Source: Marinomonas ostreistagni (GTDB lineage Bacteria > Pseudomonadota > Gammaproteobacteria > Pseudomonadales > Marinomonadaceae). Taken from it: 64,000 bases of DNA. The translations under genes and the position numbers were made by a program. The notes beneath the pieces were generated by a model that was not told where the DNA came from, searched no databases, and saw nothing but the letters and a program-made list of their open reading frames with translations. Below are positions 8,880 to 18,290 of this stretch, in pieces (position 1 is the first letter of the stretch; every line of letters begins with the position of its first letter). Location: the NCBI RefSeq assembly GCF_016888445.1, contig NZ_JAFEKF010000002.1:806001-870000 (forward strand), in the 5' to 3' direction.

Positions 8880-10646
8880 ATGATTAATAGTCCATCTTTA
8901 TCGCTAACACCGACGGCGCAAAGCGTTGCCAGAAGTGGTGCTAACAAAGCGCCCGGTGAGGGCTCGTTTGCGACCCACATGGAGCAGGTGCAAAGCGCTC
9001 AACACGCGCCAAACCAGCGCCCGTCAACGCTTGAGCAAGAGTCGCGTACGTCATCTAAACCTGTCACAAACGACAGGGAACAACCTTCAGAGCCTGCTGA
9101 AAATGGTTCCAATACCCGTTTAAATGACCGACAAACAACTTCGACAGCTCAAGCAGAGTCATCAAAAGACGCTTCTAAAGAAACGGCCGATGGGCAAGAT
9201 TCTGCCTCTAGTGCTGAGAAGATGACGCCAGACGGCAAAGAGGGGCAATCCCTTGCAGGTCAAGGTAAAGGCTCAGAGACCCAAGCTGACGCAGAAGTAA
9301 CTGATAATGCTAAGACTAACCTCAAGGCTGAAGCCGATAGCGAAACCTCTGAATCTGACCTAGCGGCGACAACGGACGCTAAAGCTCAAACGCAAGAGAC
9401 AGATGTCGCTACCGAGACAAAATCATCTGACGCCTTGGCAGATGCGGCGCAAGACAGCACGACAAAAACTGAGCAAGTGTCTGAAGAAGGCGAATCGCTT
9501 AAAGCGCAACCTGTTGCAACAGAACAAGAGGCCGACGCGACTCAAGCCGATAAGGCGCCGAACGCTCAGTCTGAGGATGCTGATTCTGCCGTGTCTGAGG
9601 CAGAGGACCTACAAGCGTCAGTGGATGCCAGTACTACCGTTTCTCAAGCAACCCCTAGCGCAGATGCTGAGGCGGCTGGTGTGGCAGCCGCTCAAGCAGC
9701 TGAATCGTCACAAGCCGCTATGCAGGCAGGCGTAGGTGTACAAAAGGCTGGCAGTCAAACTGGGATAGTCGATGATGCTGTGGCCCCCGCAAATGTGACG
9801 ACGACGGTAAGCCCAAGTGTTGCAGCGGCGGGAGCTGAAGCGAAGCCTGCTGAGACGAATAACTTGCGGTGGGTGATGGATCAAATGTCGCTTAAGGGAG
9901 ATAAAGCCAATCTTGCTCAGACGTTTGCTCAGGCGAATGCAGAAGCAGTAAAGGTAGATCTTAACCTGCCTGTTAAAGACGCTGTGCTGATGGCTGAAGG
10001 TGAAATGTTGCAGGAAGACTTTAGTCTTCTGGCGAATGGTAAAAAATCCCTTGATCAATTGATGTCCTCGTTGGGGAGTCAGCTACCGAACACCTCTCAG
10101 ACGGGGATGAATAATGCCGCGGCCAATGCAGCAGTGCTTGCAACGCCAACGGCTCAAGCAGCAGTGCCGACTCGCGCTGATGCCAGTGCGCCGCAGCTGA
10201 CGATGCAGACCATGCCTAACTCTGCCGCTTGGACAGCAGAGATGACCACCAAAGTTTCGTGGGTTGCTAAGGAGGGTTTCAAAACGGCTCACATTCAGTT
10301 GGATCCGCCAGAGCTTGGCAGCTTGACGGTTAAGGTATCGATGGATCAAGACTCCAATACTCAAGTCAGCTTTATTGCTAGTTCAGCCCAAGCGCGCGAT
10401 GCGCTAGAAGGACAAATGCAACGCCTGCGTGACATGTTGGCGCAGCAAGGAGTTGATGTTGAAAGTGTGGATGTCGAAGTCTCTCAAGGTAATGATCAAT
10501 CTACCGCGCAAGAGCAACTCCAGGGTGAGGGTGGAACAGGGCAACGCGGCACAGGTGAGATGCTAAGCGATGCCGAGCTAGATGAGTCGCTGGAAAATGT
10601 GGCGCATATTGCGACGCCCGAGCGCGGGATCGACTTTTACGCATAG
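8880..10646 (+). CDS. fliK: Flagellar hook-length control protein FliK
   Basis: FliK is secreted through the flagellar export gate and switches export from hook to filament substrates by contacting FlhB. The 588-residue product has a long low-complexity N-terminal region rich in Ala, Glu, Gln, Ser and Thr, and a compact C-terminal domain with the conserved segment AHIQLDPPELGSLTVKV (about residue 470), the signature of the Flg_hook domain. The ATG at 8880 is preceded by GAGGTT; an upstream in-frame GTG at 8868 overlaps that ribosome binding site and was not used. The gene lies between the partner-switch regulator and fliL, as in Pseudomonas-type clusters. Confidence 0.93.
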   Translation: MINSPSLSLTPTAQSVARSGANKAPGEGSFATHMEQVQSAQHAPNQRPSTLEQESRTSSKPVTNDREQPSEPAENGSNTRLNDRQTTSTAQAESSKDASKETADGQDSASSAEKMTPDGKEGQSLAGQGKGSETQADAEVTDNAKTNLKAEADSETSESDLAATTDAKAQTQETDVATETKSSDALADAAQDSTTKTEQVSEEGESLKAQPVATEQEADATQADKAPNAQSEDADSAVSEAEDLQASVDASTTVSQATPSADAEAAGVAAAQAAESSQAAMQAGVGVQKAGSQTGIVDDAVAPANVTTTVSPSVAAAGAEAKPAETNNLRWVMDQMSLKGDKANLAQTFAQANAEAVKVDLNLPVKDAVLMAEGEMLQEDFSLLANGKKSLDQLMSSLGSQLPNTSQTGMNNAAANAAVLATPTAQAAVPTRADASAPQLTMQTMPNSAAWTAEMTTKVSWVAKEGFKTAHIQLDPPELGSLTVKVSMDQDSNTQVSFIASSAQARDALEGQMQRLRDMLAQQGVDVESVDVEVSQGNDQSTAQEQLQGEGGTGQRGTGEMLSDAELDESLENVAHIATPERGIDFYA

Positions 10647-10738
10647 AAAACCATGGTGATTCACGGCAATCTTAGTAGAATAGGGGCACAAGAACTGGTT
10701 TATAGGCCAGCGTTAATCAGACAGTACAAGGGTAAGTT

Positions 10739-11263
10739 ATGGCTGAAGATGGATTGGATGTAGGTGCCGAAGAAGGCAAAAAAGGCGGTAAGAAAAAACT
10801 CATTATCATCATTGTGGCTGCCTTGTTAGTGCTTGGTGGTGGCGGTGCAGCAGCCTACTTTTTCTTGTTCAGCGGTGATGATAGCAGTGCTGAACAAGCT
10901 GATGGCGAAGGGGCTAGCGCTGAAGAAGTGGTTCAAACCGATGGCCCGGCTATTTACCTCGAGTTAGAGCAGCCATTTGTGGTCGACTTTATGGTGTCAG
11001 GGCGTCAGCGCTATCTGCAATTAAATATGACGTTGATGTCACGCGACCAAGGTCAAATTGACGCGGTGAAGCTGCATATGCCTTTGATTCGCAATAGCTT
11101 AGTGTTGTTGTTCTCAAGTCAGTCGTTTGATGAATTGCAAACCATTGAGGGTAAGCAAGCTCTGAAAGCGTCTGCGGTGGAGTCGATTAACCAAATTCTG
11201 ACCCAAGAAACCGGCTTGGGTGGTATTGAAAATGTATTGTTCACAAACTTCGTGATGCAATAA
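10739..11263 (+). CDS. fliL: Flagellar basal body-associated protein FliL
   Basis: FliL is an inner-membrane protein that surrounds the stator and modulates motor output. The 174-residue product has a short lysine-rich cytosolic start (GKKGGKKK), one membrane helix near residues 20-42 (IIIIVAALLVLGG), an acidic linker, and a periplasmic stomatin-like domain ending in ENVLFTNFVMQ, the characteristic FliL C-terminus. It is followed ten bases later by fliM. The 92-base gap upstream is the largest gap between fliK and flhA and could contain an internal promoter, but I could not identify one. Confidence 0.94.
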   Translation: MAEDGLDVGAEEGKKGGKKKLIIIIVAALLVLGGGGAAAYFFLFSGDDSSAEQADGEGASAEEVVQTDGPAIYLELEQPFVVDFMVSGRQRYLQLNMTLMSRDQGQIDAVKLHMPLIRNSLVLLFSSQSFDELQTIEGKQALKASAVESINQILTQETGLGGIENVLFTNFVMQ

Positions 11264-11272
11264 GGCGTATAT

Positions 11273-12241
11273 ATGGCGGCGCAAGATTTACTCTCTCAAG
11301 ACGAAATCGATGCACTCTTACACGGTGCAGATGAAAAACCTGAGGCCGATGATCGGGACGCAGGTGGTATATCGTCTTATGACATAACCAGCCAAGAGCG
11401 GATTGTGCGTGGGCGCATGCCGACGCTTGAAATGATCAATGAGCGTTTTGCCCGTTATACTCGTATCAGTCTGTTTAACTTATTACGTCGTACCGCTGAT
11501 GTCTCTTCGGGCGGCTTACAAATTATGAAGTTTGGTGAGTACGTACACACCTTGTATGTACCGACCAGTCTTAACCTAGTGAAGTTTCGCCCGCTGCGGA
11601 GTACTGCTTTGTTTATCTTAGACGCCAAGCTGGTGTTTAAATTGGTAGATAACTTCTTTGGTGGAGATGGCCGCCATGCGAAGATCGAGGGTCGTGAATT
11701 CACTCCAACGGAAATTCGCATTGTCCAGCTGATGTTAGAGCAAGTGTTTGTTGATTTAACTGAGGCGTGGGCGCCGGTGTTAAAAGTTGACCTAGAGTAC
11801 ATCAGCTCCGAAGTGAACCCGGCGATGGCTAATATCGTGAGCCCCAGTGAAGTGGTAGTGGTCTCGACCTTCCACATTGAATTGGATGGCGGTGGCGGTG
11901 AGCTTCATATTACCTTACCTTACTCGATGATTGAGCCAGTGCGTGAGCTTTTAGATGCGGGCGTGCAAAGTGACGTCGATGAAAAAGATGAGCGCTGGGG
12001 GAAGTCGTTAGAGCAGGATGTACGTGAGTTAGATGTTAACTTGCAGGTCAATGTCGTGAATAAAAAAGTCACGCTAGGCCAAGTGATGAAGTTCAAAGCA
12101 GGCGATATTATTCCGATAGAAATGCCTGAGCTGGTGACTGTGCGCTCCAATAATGTGCCGACCTTTAAAGGTAAGCTTGGGGTTAGCAATGGTCACTACG
12201 CAGTGGAAATGGTAGAAAGTCTTAAAGGTTCGAAAAGTTAA
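11273..12241 (+). CDS. fliM: Flagellar motor switch protein FliM
   Basis: FliM forms the middle of the C ring and receives CheY-P. The N-terminal peptide LLSQDEIDALLHG (residues 6-18) is the classical CheY-P docking helix. The 322-residue length is normal, with the middle domain (GEYVHTLYVPTSLNLVKFRPL, GGDGRHAKIEGREFTPTE) and a SpoA-like C-terminal domain related to FliN. fliN begins 12 bases downstream, as usual. A similar DE-(I/F)-x-x-LL pattern recurs in CheA and at the CheZ C-terminus in this window, which suggests these proteins compete for the same CheY surface. Confidence 0.97.
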   Translation: MAAQDLLSQDEIDALLHGADEKPEADDRDAGGISSYDITSQERIVRGRMPTLEMINERFARYTRISLFNLLRRTADVSSGGLQIMKFGEYVHTLYVPTSLNLVKFRPLRSTALFILDAKLVFKLVDNFFGGDGRHAKIEGREFTPTEIRIVQLMLEQVFVDLTEAWAPVLKVDLEYISSEVNPAMANIVSPSEVVVVSTFHIELDGGGGELHITLPYSMIEPVRELLDAGVQSDVDEKDERWGKSLEQDVRELDVNLQVNVVNKKVTLGQVMKFKAGDIIPIEMPELVTVRSNNVPTFKGKLGVSNGHYAVEMVESLKGSKS

Positions 12242-12253
12242 TTAGGTCAAATT

Positions 12254-12718
12254 ATGGCAGAAGAAACAAACCCAGATGCAGCTGGCATGGATGACGATCT
12301 CGCAGATGAGTGGGCAGCAGCCATGTCGGAAGCTGGTGATACCGGCGGTGACAGTGATATTGATGATGAATGGGCGGCGGCCATGTCTGAGCAGGACGTT
12401 AAGCCTGTTCAGCTTGATCAGTTAGGTGGCGAGGTCAGCGCTGGTGGTGCAGGCCTTGGCTCAGATCTTGAGTTAATCATGGACATCCCAGTGACATTGT
12501 CGATGGAGCTGGGTAACACGGAAATCGCCATTCGCAATTTGTTACAGTTAACTCAGGGTTCAGTAGTTGAGCTTGATCGCTTTGCTGGTGAGCCGTTGGA
12601 TGTATTGGTAAACGGCACCCTTATCGCTCATGGCGAAGTGGTTGTGGTAAACGATAAATACGGTATTCGTTTGACCGACGTAGTCAGTCCTAGTGAACGT
12701 ATTAAGCGATTGAAGTAA
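12254..12718 (+). CDS. fliN: Flagellar motor switch protein FliN
   Basis: FliN forms the base of the C ring and anchors FliH during export. The C-terminal 80 residues are a canonical SpoA domain (IPVTLSMELGNTEIAIRNLL; NGTLIAHGEVVVVNDKYGIR). The N-terminal 65 residues are an acidic extension longer than in E. coli and contain two copies of DEWAAAMSE at residues 18-26 and 38-46. A single copy of a similar DEWAAA motif is familiar in Pseudomonas-type FliN; the duplication is noteworthy. The gene is six bases upstream of the likely fliO start. Confidence 0.96.
   Translation: MAEETNPDAAGMDDDLADEWAAAMSEAGDTGGDSDIDDEWAAAMSEQDVKPVQLDQLGGEVSAGGAGLGSDLELIMDIPVTLSMELGNTEIAIRNLLQLTQGSVVELDRFAGEPLDVLVNGTLIAHGEVVVVNDKYGIRLTDVVSPSERIKRLK
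12302..12391 (+). repeat. Duplicated DEWAAAMSE-coding segment in fliN
   Basis: Two near-identical coding segments of about 27 bases, beginning near 12302 and 12362 and 60 bases apart, encode DEWAAAMSE. The codons differ at several third positions, so the duplication is not very recent and the peptide appears to be under selection. Confidence 0.8.
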
Positions 12719-12724
12719 CCCCTC

Positions 12725-13108
12725 TTGAAGTATTTTTTTGCACTTATGGTTCTGCTTGGCAGCATGGGTATCGCCACCGCTGCCCCTGCTGGTATGGCGC
12801 ACATCGCTGACACCTCTTCTATTTGGCGCTTGTTCTTAGCGCTTGGTTTGTTGATTGCGCTGATTCCTTTGGTTATCTGGGGGCTTAAGCGTTTGCAAGG
12901 GCTGCAGCATAAGCTTTCAAAATCAGAAATCACCTTGGTGTCGACTCAGTCTGTCGGGCCGAAAGAACGTTTATTGTTGGTGGAGGTTGATGGCCGACGC
13001 TTACTGTTAGGCGCAACGTCTCAGTCGATTACTTGCCTCAAGGAACTGAATGGCACAGGCGGCCAGTTCGCAGAATTAATGGATGAGCAACTTAAACATG
13101 ATCAGTAA
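12725..13108 (+). CDS. fliO: Flagellar biosynthesis protein FliO
   Basis: FliO is a small membrane protein that helps assemble the FliP ring of the export gate. The 127-residue product has an N-terminal hydrophobic, signal-like helix, a second helix near residues 35-54 ([19 protein letters not shown]), then a cytosolic domain with [19 protein letters not shown], typical of FliO. The chosen start is TTG at 12725, which gives a Lys-led signal-like N-terminus; ATG at 12746 is an alternative. The coding region overlaps fliP by 26 bases, indicating coupled translation. Confidence 0.88.
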   Translation: MKYFFALMVLLGSMGIATAAPAGMAHIADTSSIWRLFLALGLLIALIPLVIWGLKRLQGLQHKLSKSEITLVSTQSVGPKERLLLVEVDGRRLLLGATSQSITCLKELNGTGGQFAELMDEQLKHDQ

Positions 13109-13865
13109 GGCAGAGACAAGGCGTTGGCTAGGATGTGTACTGGTCTTGTTGACTGGCTTGATGCCATGGTTTGCCCATGCAGAGCAAGGCTTGCCAGCTG
13201 TGACGGTTGTGACCAACCCAGACGGTAGCCAAGAATACACCGTCTCCTTGCAAATCCTCTTTATCATGACGGCGCTGACGCTTCTGCCAGCAGCGCTGAT
13301 CATGATGACCGCCTTTACCCGCATCATTATTGTGTTGGCCATTTTACGCCAAGCCATCGGCTTGCAGCAGTCACCGTCTAATCAGATTATGCTGGGCATG
13401 GCGTTGTTTTTAACCTTGTTTATCATGACGCCGACGCTTGATCGCGTGAATGAAGTGGCCTTGCAGCCATATTTAAATGACGAGCTGACGTCACTGCAGG
13501 CGGTGGAAGCCGCTTCGGTGCCAGTGCGTGACTTTATGCTGGCACAAACCCGTGAAGATGATATCGCCTTGTATGTGAAGCTTGCAGGGCGTGAAGGACA
13601 GATTGAGTCGTTAGAAGAGTTGCCTTTTACCATTTTGATGCCAGCTTTTGTGACCAGTGAATTAAAAACTGCCTTTCAGATTGGCTTTATGTTGTTTATT
13701 CCATTCTTGATTGTCGACATGGTAGTGGCCAGCGTTCTGATGGCGATGGGTATGATGATGTTGTCCCCTATCATTATCTCGCTACCGTTTAAGATTATGC
13801 TGTTTGTCATGGTGGATGGCTGGTCTATGATTATGGCGACGTTAGCCGCAAGTTTCGGGGTGTAA
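13083..13865 (+). CDS. fliP: Flagellar export gate protein FliP
   Basis: FliP is a core subunit of the FliPQR export gate. The 260-residue product starts with a signal-like sequence ending near MPWFAHAEQ, followed by multiple membrane helices with the family stretches [29 protein letters not shown], and the C-terminal [20 protein letters not shown] and [14 protein letters not shown]. All are diagnostic. The start at 13083 lies inside fliO; ATG at 13098 is a possible alternative that shortens the N-terminus by five residues. It is followed by fliQ two bases after the stop. Confidence 0.96.
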   Translation: MSNLNMISKAETRRWLGCVLVLLTGLMPWFAHAEQGLPAVTVVTNPDGSQEYTVSLQILFIMTALTLLPAALIMMTAFTRIIIVLAILRQAIGLQQSPSNQIMLGMALFLTLFIMTPTLDRVNEVALQPYLNDELTSLQAVEAASVPVRDFMLAQTREDDIALYVKLAGREGQIESLEELPFTILMPAFVTSELKTAFQIGFMLFIPFLIVDMVVASVLMAMGMMMLSPIIISLPFKIMLFVMVDGWSMIMATLAASFGV

Positions 13866-13867
13866 CC

Positions 13868-14125
13868 ATGGATCCACAGGTCGTTCTTGATCTTTATGGG
13901 CAGGGCTTTTACCTGATCGTGGTGATTGTATCGGCGGTCATGGTGCCAAGTTTGGTGGTGAGTATTTTCCAAGCGGCGACTCAGATTAATGAGCAGACCT
14001 TGTCTTTTTTGCCGCGACTGATTGTCACTATTTTCGCGATTATGCACCTAGGTCCTTGGTTGCTGACCACGCTTACGGACTTCTTCAATCAGTTGTTCAT
14101 TGATATTCCTATGTTGATAAGCTGA
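13868..14125 (+). CDS. fliQ: Flagellar export gate protein FliQ
   Basis: FliQ is an 85-residue, two-helix subunit of the export gate. Diagnostic sequence includes SLVVSIFQAATQINEQTLSF, present in nearly all FliQ and type III secretion homologues. The TGA stop overlaps the fliR ATG (TGATG), the usual coupling. Length and membrane layout are typical. Confidence 0.96.
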   Translation: MDPQVVLDLYGQGFYLIVVIVSAVMVPSLVVSIFQAATQINEQTLSFLPRLIVTIFAIMHLGPWLLTTLTDFFNQLFIDIPMLIS

Positions 14126-14907
14126 TGCTTGAGCTCAACCCTGATCAATTGCTGGCACTAGCGTTTAGCTTTCTGCTGCCATTTTTTCGCATCGGGGCTT
14201 TTCTTATGGCGCTGCCGCTATTTGGCAGCCAGCTTGTCAGTGTTCGAGTACGCTTAATCTTTGCGTTTATTATTGCCATTATTGTCACGCCAGTCGTACC
14301 GATTCCTGAGTACGATGCGATTTCTCCTGCGATTATTCCTCTTATAGCTGAGCAACTAGTGATCGGTTTGGTGCTGGGCTTTGTGGTGACGGTCCTGTTT
14401 CAGGTGTTTGCCCTAGCCGGACAGTTGGCGGCGATGAAAGCCGGACTGGGTTTTGCCATGTCGAATGACCCTGCCAACGGTGTCACGGTAGCCAGTATGG
14501 GGCAGTATTACATGACCATGGCCGGGTTGGCGTTTTTAGGTACCAATGGTCACTTGGTGATGATTGAGTACTTAGTCGAAAGTTTTCAGTATTGGCCCAT
14601 TGGTGAGGGCTTCGATAGTGAACGCTATTGGGATATCGCGTTACTCGGCGGTTGGTTGTTTGAAAAAGCCTTGTTAGTGGTGCTGCCTTTGGCGGTTGCG
14701 ACCTTGATTATGAACTTGTCCTTTGGTGTGGTGGCGAAGGCGTCAGCACAATTGAATATCTTTGCGCTAGGCTTTCCTATTATTATGGTGTTCTCTCTTT
14801 GGTTCTTTTGGATCATGTTAGAAGACTTTTTGAATATTTACCGACTCTTTTTTCAAGAGTTAACTGATTGGCTTAGGTTAACGTTGGGGGCTTCCATCGA
14901 TGGCTGA
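14125..14907 (+). CDS. fliR: Flagellar export gate protein FliR
   Basis: FliR completes the FliPQR gate. The 260-residue product has about six hydrophobic segments and the family features FRIGAFLMALPLFGS near residues 20-36, EQLVIGLVLGFVVTVLFQVFALAGQ, and FAMSNDPANGVTVA. It overlaps fliQ by one base upstream and flhB by eight bases downstream, so translation of the three is coupled. No irregularities were seen. Confidence 0.95.
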   Translation: MLELNPDQLLALAFSFLLPFFRIGAFLMALPLFGSQLVSVRVRLIFAFIIAIIVTPVVPIPEYDAISPAIIPLIAEQLVIGLVLGFVVTVLFQVFALAGQLAAMKAGLGFAMSNDPANGVTVASMGQYYMTMAGLAFLGTNGHLVMIEYLVESFQYWPIGEGFDSERYWDIALLGGWLFEKALLVVLPLAVATLIMNLSFGVVAKASAQLNIFALGFPIIMVFSLWFFWIMLEDFLNIYRLFFQELTDWLRLTLGASIDG

Positions 14908-16036
14908 AAACGAAGACGGCACAGAAAAAACCGAAGACGCCACCTCCAAACGCATCGAGCAAGCACGTAAAGATGGTAATGTGCCTAGGTCGCGCGACCT
15001 TAGTAGTGCCGCGTTATTGATTGTCGCGGCATTGTCCATTTATATGGTTGGGATGCTGATTGTCTCCGATTTGAGGGGCTTGTTTGCGTTTAATTTTCGT
15101 CTCGCTCGAGAAGATTTATTTGATCATGCGATGATGATTCATCATTTGTATGAGTCGATCATGGCGACGATTGATTCCATGACCGTTTTGATGGCGATTA
15201 TCGCGGTGGCGGGCATCGTCGGTAGTGTTGCTTTGGGCGGGCTGAACTTTTCCTGGAAAGCCATTACGCCAAAATTATCCAAAATGAGCCCCATCCAAGG
15301 TTTTAAACGAATGTTTTCGGTGCAATCCTTGGTGGAGCTGGTGAAGTCTTTGCTCAAAGTGGGCTTGGTTGGTTTGATTGCAACACTGGTGCTGATGAAC
15401 TATTTGCCGACGCTGACTGACCTTACTTACGAAGCGACTGGCACCGCCCTCACGCATACTGTAGAGATCTTAATCTGGGCCTTTATTTTTGTATCGTCGT
15501 CTTTGGTGATCATCGCGGCCATCGATGTGCCTTTTCAAGCTTGGCAGCATAAAGATAAGCTTAAAATGACCAAGCAAGAGGTAAAGGACGAATACAAGCA
15601 AGCCGAAGGTGACCCGCAAGTGAAAGGGCGTATGCGCCAGCTGCAACGGCAAGCGGCGATGACACGCATGATGGCTGATGTGCCTGAGGCCGATGTCATC
15701 ATTACTAACCCAACACACTTCTCGGTGGCATTAAAGTACGATCAGGTGACGGGTAAAGCGCCTGTCTTGATTGCGAAAGGGCCTGATTTCATTGCCTTAA
15801 AGATTCGTGAAGTGGGTAATTACTATGATATCCCTGTGATACAATCCCCCGCATTAGCTAGGGCTGTTTATAAGCACACTGAAATTGGCGATGAGATACC
15901 TGAAGGGTTATTTAAGGTGATTGCTCAGTTACTTGCCTATGTGTATCAGCTTAGAATGGCGCGTACTGGCGCTAAACCGCCTGAGGCTATGCCAAATCTA
16001 GATGTGCCAGAAGAGTTTGAATGGAATGGTCAGTAG
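14900..16036 (+). CDS. flhB: Flagellar export switch protein FlhB
   Basis: FlhB controls substrate specificity of flagellar export and cleaves itself in its cytosolic domain. The 378-residue product begins with the typical charged N-terminus (EDGTEKTEDATSKRIEQARKDG), has four membrane helices, and a C-terminal domain with the autocleavage motif NPTH at residues 270-273, followed by FSVALKYD and APVLIAKGPDFIALKIRE. A separate short gene at 29576-29845 encodes only a relative of this last region. flhA starts 26 bases downstream. Confidence 0.97.
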   Translation: MAENEDGTEKTEDATSKRIEQARKDGNVPRSRDLSSAALLIVAALSIYMVGMLIVSDLRGLFAFNFRLAREDLFDHAMMIHHLYESIMATIDSMTVLMAIIAVAGIVGSVALGGLNFSWKAITPKLSKMSPIQGFKRMFSVQSLVELVKSLLKVGLVGLIATLVLMNYLPTLTDLTYEATGTALTHTVEILIWAFIFVSSSLVIIAAIDVPFQAWQHKDKLKMTKQEVKDEYKQAEGDPQVKGRMRQLQRQAAMTRMMADVPEADVIITNPTHFSVALKYDQVTGKAPVLIAKGPDFIALKIREVGNYYDIPVIQSPALARAVYKHTEIGDEIPEGLFKVIAQLLAYVYQLRMARTGAKPPEAMPNLDVPEEFEWNGQ

Positions 16037-16061
16037 TCAGTGATGATGTATCGAGGTGTAA

Positions 16062-18191
16062 GTGGAGTTTGATCGCCAACGGTTTACCGGGCAAGTAAGA
16101 GGCATCTTAAGTGGCAACTTAGGCGTGCCGTTTATGCTATTGGCCTTGCTGGCCATGATGGTATTGCCGCTGCCTGCGTTTTTGCTGGATGTGCTATTCA
16201 CCTTCAATATTGCCTTGGCCATTGTGGTGCTTTTGGTGGCTGTGTACTCCATGCGGCCATTAGACTTTGCCGTGTTTCCGACTATTTTGCTGGTCTCCAC
16301 TTTGATGCGTTTGGCACTCAACGTGGCCTCGACGCGAGTGGTGTTGCTCAATGGTCATGAGGGGGGCGATGCTGCTGGTAAGGTCATCCAAGCCTTCGGT
16401 GAAGTGGTGATCGGCGGTAACTACGTGGTTGGTTTTGTGGTGTTTGCCATCTTGATGATCATCAACTTCGCCGTAGTGACCAAGGGTGCAGGGCGTATTT
16501 CTGAGGTGAGTGCACGTTTTACCTTAGATGCGATGCCGGGTAAGCAGATGGCCATTGATGCGGATCTGAATGCGGGCATGATCGATTCAGATCAGGCCAA
16601 GCAGCGTCGCGATGAAGTAGCCGCCGAGGCAGAGTTTTATGGCTCGATGGATGGTGCGTCTAAGTTTGTTAAAGGTGACGCGATCGCGGGTCTGTTGATC
16701 CTTGGTATTAATATTATCGGTGGTTTAGCCATCGGTATGGCACAGCATGGTTTGTCATTTACCGAAGCGGTACAAGTCTACTCACTGTTGACCATTGGTG
16801 ATGGTCTGGTGGCGCAATTACCTTCTCTAATGTTGTCGACCGCTGCCGCCATCATGGTGACGCGTGTTAATGAAGCTGGCGATATGGGCCAGCAGATCTT
16901 TGGCCAAATGCTGGGTTCCAGCAAGGCGCTTTATGTGGCTGCCGCGATCTTGACGATCATGGGGATTGTGCCGGGCATGCCGCACTTCTCCTTCCTTTCT
17001 TTAGCCGCTGCCGTAGCCGGATTGGCTTACTTTATTGAATACCGTAAAAAACAACAGGCGCAAGCCAAGTCGGCTTCCAAAGGCGCTAAAGCCAATGCTG
17101 ATGGCAGTGAAGCACAGCCCCCTGCAGAGACCAAAGATTTAAGCTGGGAAGATGTGGCCCCTGTAGATATGCTGGGTCTGGAAGTGGGTTACCGTTTGAT
17201 TCCTTTGGTAGATAAAAGCCAAGGAGGAGAGCTGTTATCACGTATTAAAGGGGTGCGACGCAAATTATCCCAAGAGCTAGGGTTTCTGGTACCAAGCGTT
17301 CATATTCGCGACAACCTTGATCTTATGCCCAATGCCTATCGCATCACTCTAATGGGCGTGAGCTTAGCAGAAGCGGAAGTGCACCCAGATAAAGAGCTGG
17401 CAATCGATCCAGGCCAAGTGTTCGGTAAGGTCGATGGTATTCCAGGCAAGGACCCTTCCTTTGGCTTAGACGCGATCTGGATTGATACGAAAAAACGCGA
17501 TCAAGCTCAGACTTATGGTTATACTGTGGTCGATGTGAGCACCGTGGTTGCGACACATATTAACCAAGTGATGCAAAAGCACGCTTATGAGTTGATTGGC
17601 CATGATGAAGTGCAACAGTTATTGGGCTTGCTAAAACAACACAACCCGAAACTCGCTGAAGAATTAGTGCCCAATACGGTACCATTGAGTGTATTGTTGA
17701 AAGTATTGCAAAATTTGCTGCTGGAAAATGTTCCTTTACGCGATATGCGTACCATTGCCGAGGCGATTATGGGGGTGCAGCCAAAATCACAAGACCCGAT
17801 GGTGTTGACGGCGGCAGTTCGTACTTCGTTGGCTCGTATGATTATGCAATCGCTTGCTGAAGGGGTGGAAGAAGTGCCCGTGATGACACTTGATCCACAG
17901 CTTGAAAAAATGCTGATGCAAACGGTACAGCAAAGCCAGCAGTCAGGCATCAAAAATGAAGAGGCTCTTATCTTGGAGCCACAAATGGCTGAGCAGTTGC
18001 AAAAGTCATTTAAAGAACACGCGGAGCAGCAAGAGGCCATGGGAAATGCGCCGATCTTGATCGTCTCTGCCCCGATTCGTCCAATGTTGGCGCGTTTTAT
18101 GCGCTATGGCGGTGTCGGGATGTCGGTCTTATCTTACCAAGAAGTACCGGATAATAAGCGCGTCACGGTTGTTGCTGTCATCGGCCAGTGA
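16062..18191 (+). CDS. flhA: Flagellar export gate protein FlhA
   Basis: FlhA forms the nonameric cytosolic docking platform and proton-coupled gate of the export apparatus. The 709-residue length is normal. The N-terminal half has about eight membrane helices with VSTLMRLALNVASTRVVL and the FHIPEP-type loop stretch (GRISEVSARFTLDAMPGKQM; RRDEVAAEAEFYGSMDGASKFVKG). The C-terminal cytosolic half begins after a lysine- and alanine-rich linker near residue 330. The start codon is GTG at 16062, with GAGGTG a few bases upstream. A 99-base gap separates it from flhF. Confidence 0.97.
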   Translation: MEFDRQRFTGQVRGILSGNLGVPFMLLALLAMMVLPLPAFLLDVLFTFNIALAIVVLLVAVYSMRPLDFAVFPTILLVSTLMRLALNVASTRVVLLNGHEGGDAAGKVIQAFGEVVIGGNYVVGFVVFAILMIINFAVVTKGAGRISEVSARFTLDAMPGKQMAIDADLNAGMIDSDQAKQRRDEVAAEAEFYGSMDGASKFVKGDAIAGLLILGINIIGGLAIGMAQHGLSFTEAVQVYSLLTIGDGLVAQLPSLMLSTAAAIMVTRVNEAGDMGQQIFGQMLGSSKALYVAAAILTIMGIVPGMPHFSFLSLAAAVAGLAYFIEYRKKQQAQAKSASKGAKANADGSEAQPPAETKDLSWEDVAPVDMLGLEVGYRLIPLVDKSQGGELLSRIKGVRRKLSQELGFLVPSVHIRDNLDLMPNAYRITLMGVSLAEAEVHPDKELAIDPGQVFGKVDGIPGKDPSFGLDAIWIDTKKRDQAQTYGYTVVDVSTVVATHINQVMQKHAYELIGHDEVQQLLGLLKQHNPKLAEELVPNTVPLSVLLKVLQNLLLENVPLRDMRTIAEAIMGVQPKSQDPMVLTAAVRTSLARMIMQSLAEGVEEVPVMTLDPQLEKMLMQTVQQSQQSGIKNEEALILEPQMAEQLQKSFKEHAEQQEAMGNAPILIVSAPIRPMLARFMRYGGVGMSVLSYQEVPDNKRVTVVAVIGQ

Positions 18192-18290
18192 AATAAGGAA
18201 ATCCATTGATTTCCGAGCTATATTTATCAAAATCTTTCGGGTAAGCTATGGATTTGTATGCATAAATAATTTTAAAAGGACTGGTATTAG

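Noticed and set aside
10683..10700. Sigma-54 promoter before fliL
   Set aside because: GGGCAC is present but the -12 element reads CTGG instead of TTGC, so the match is incomplete.
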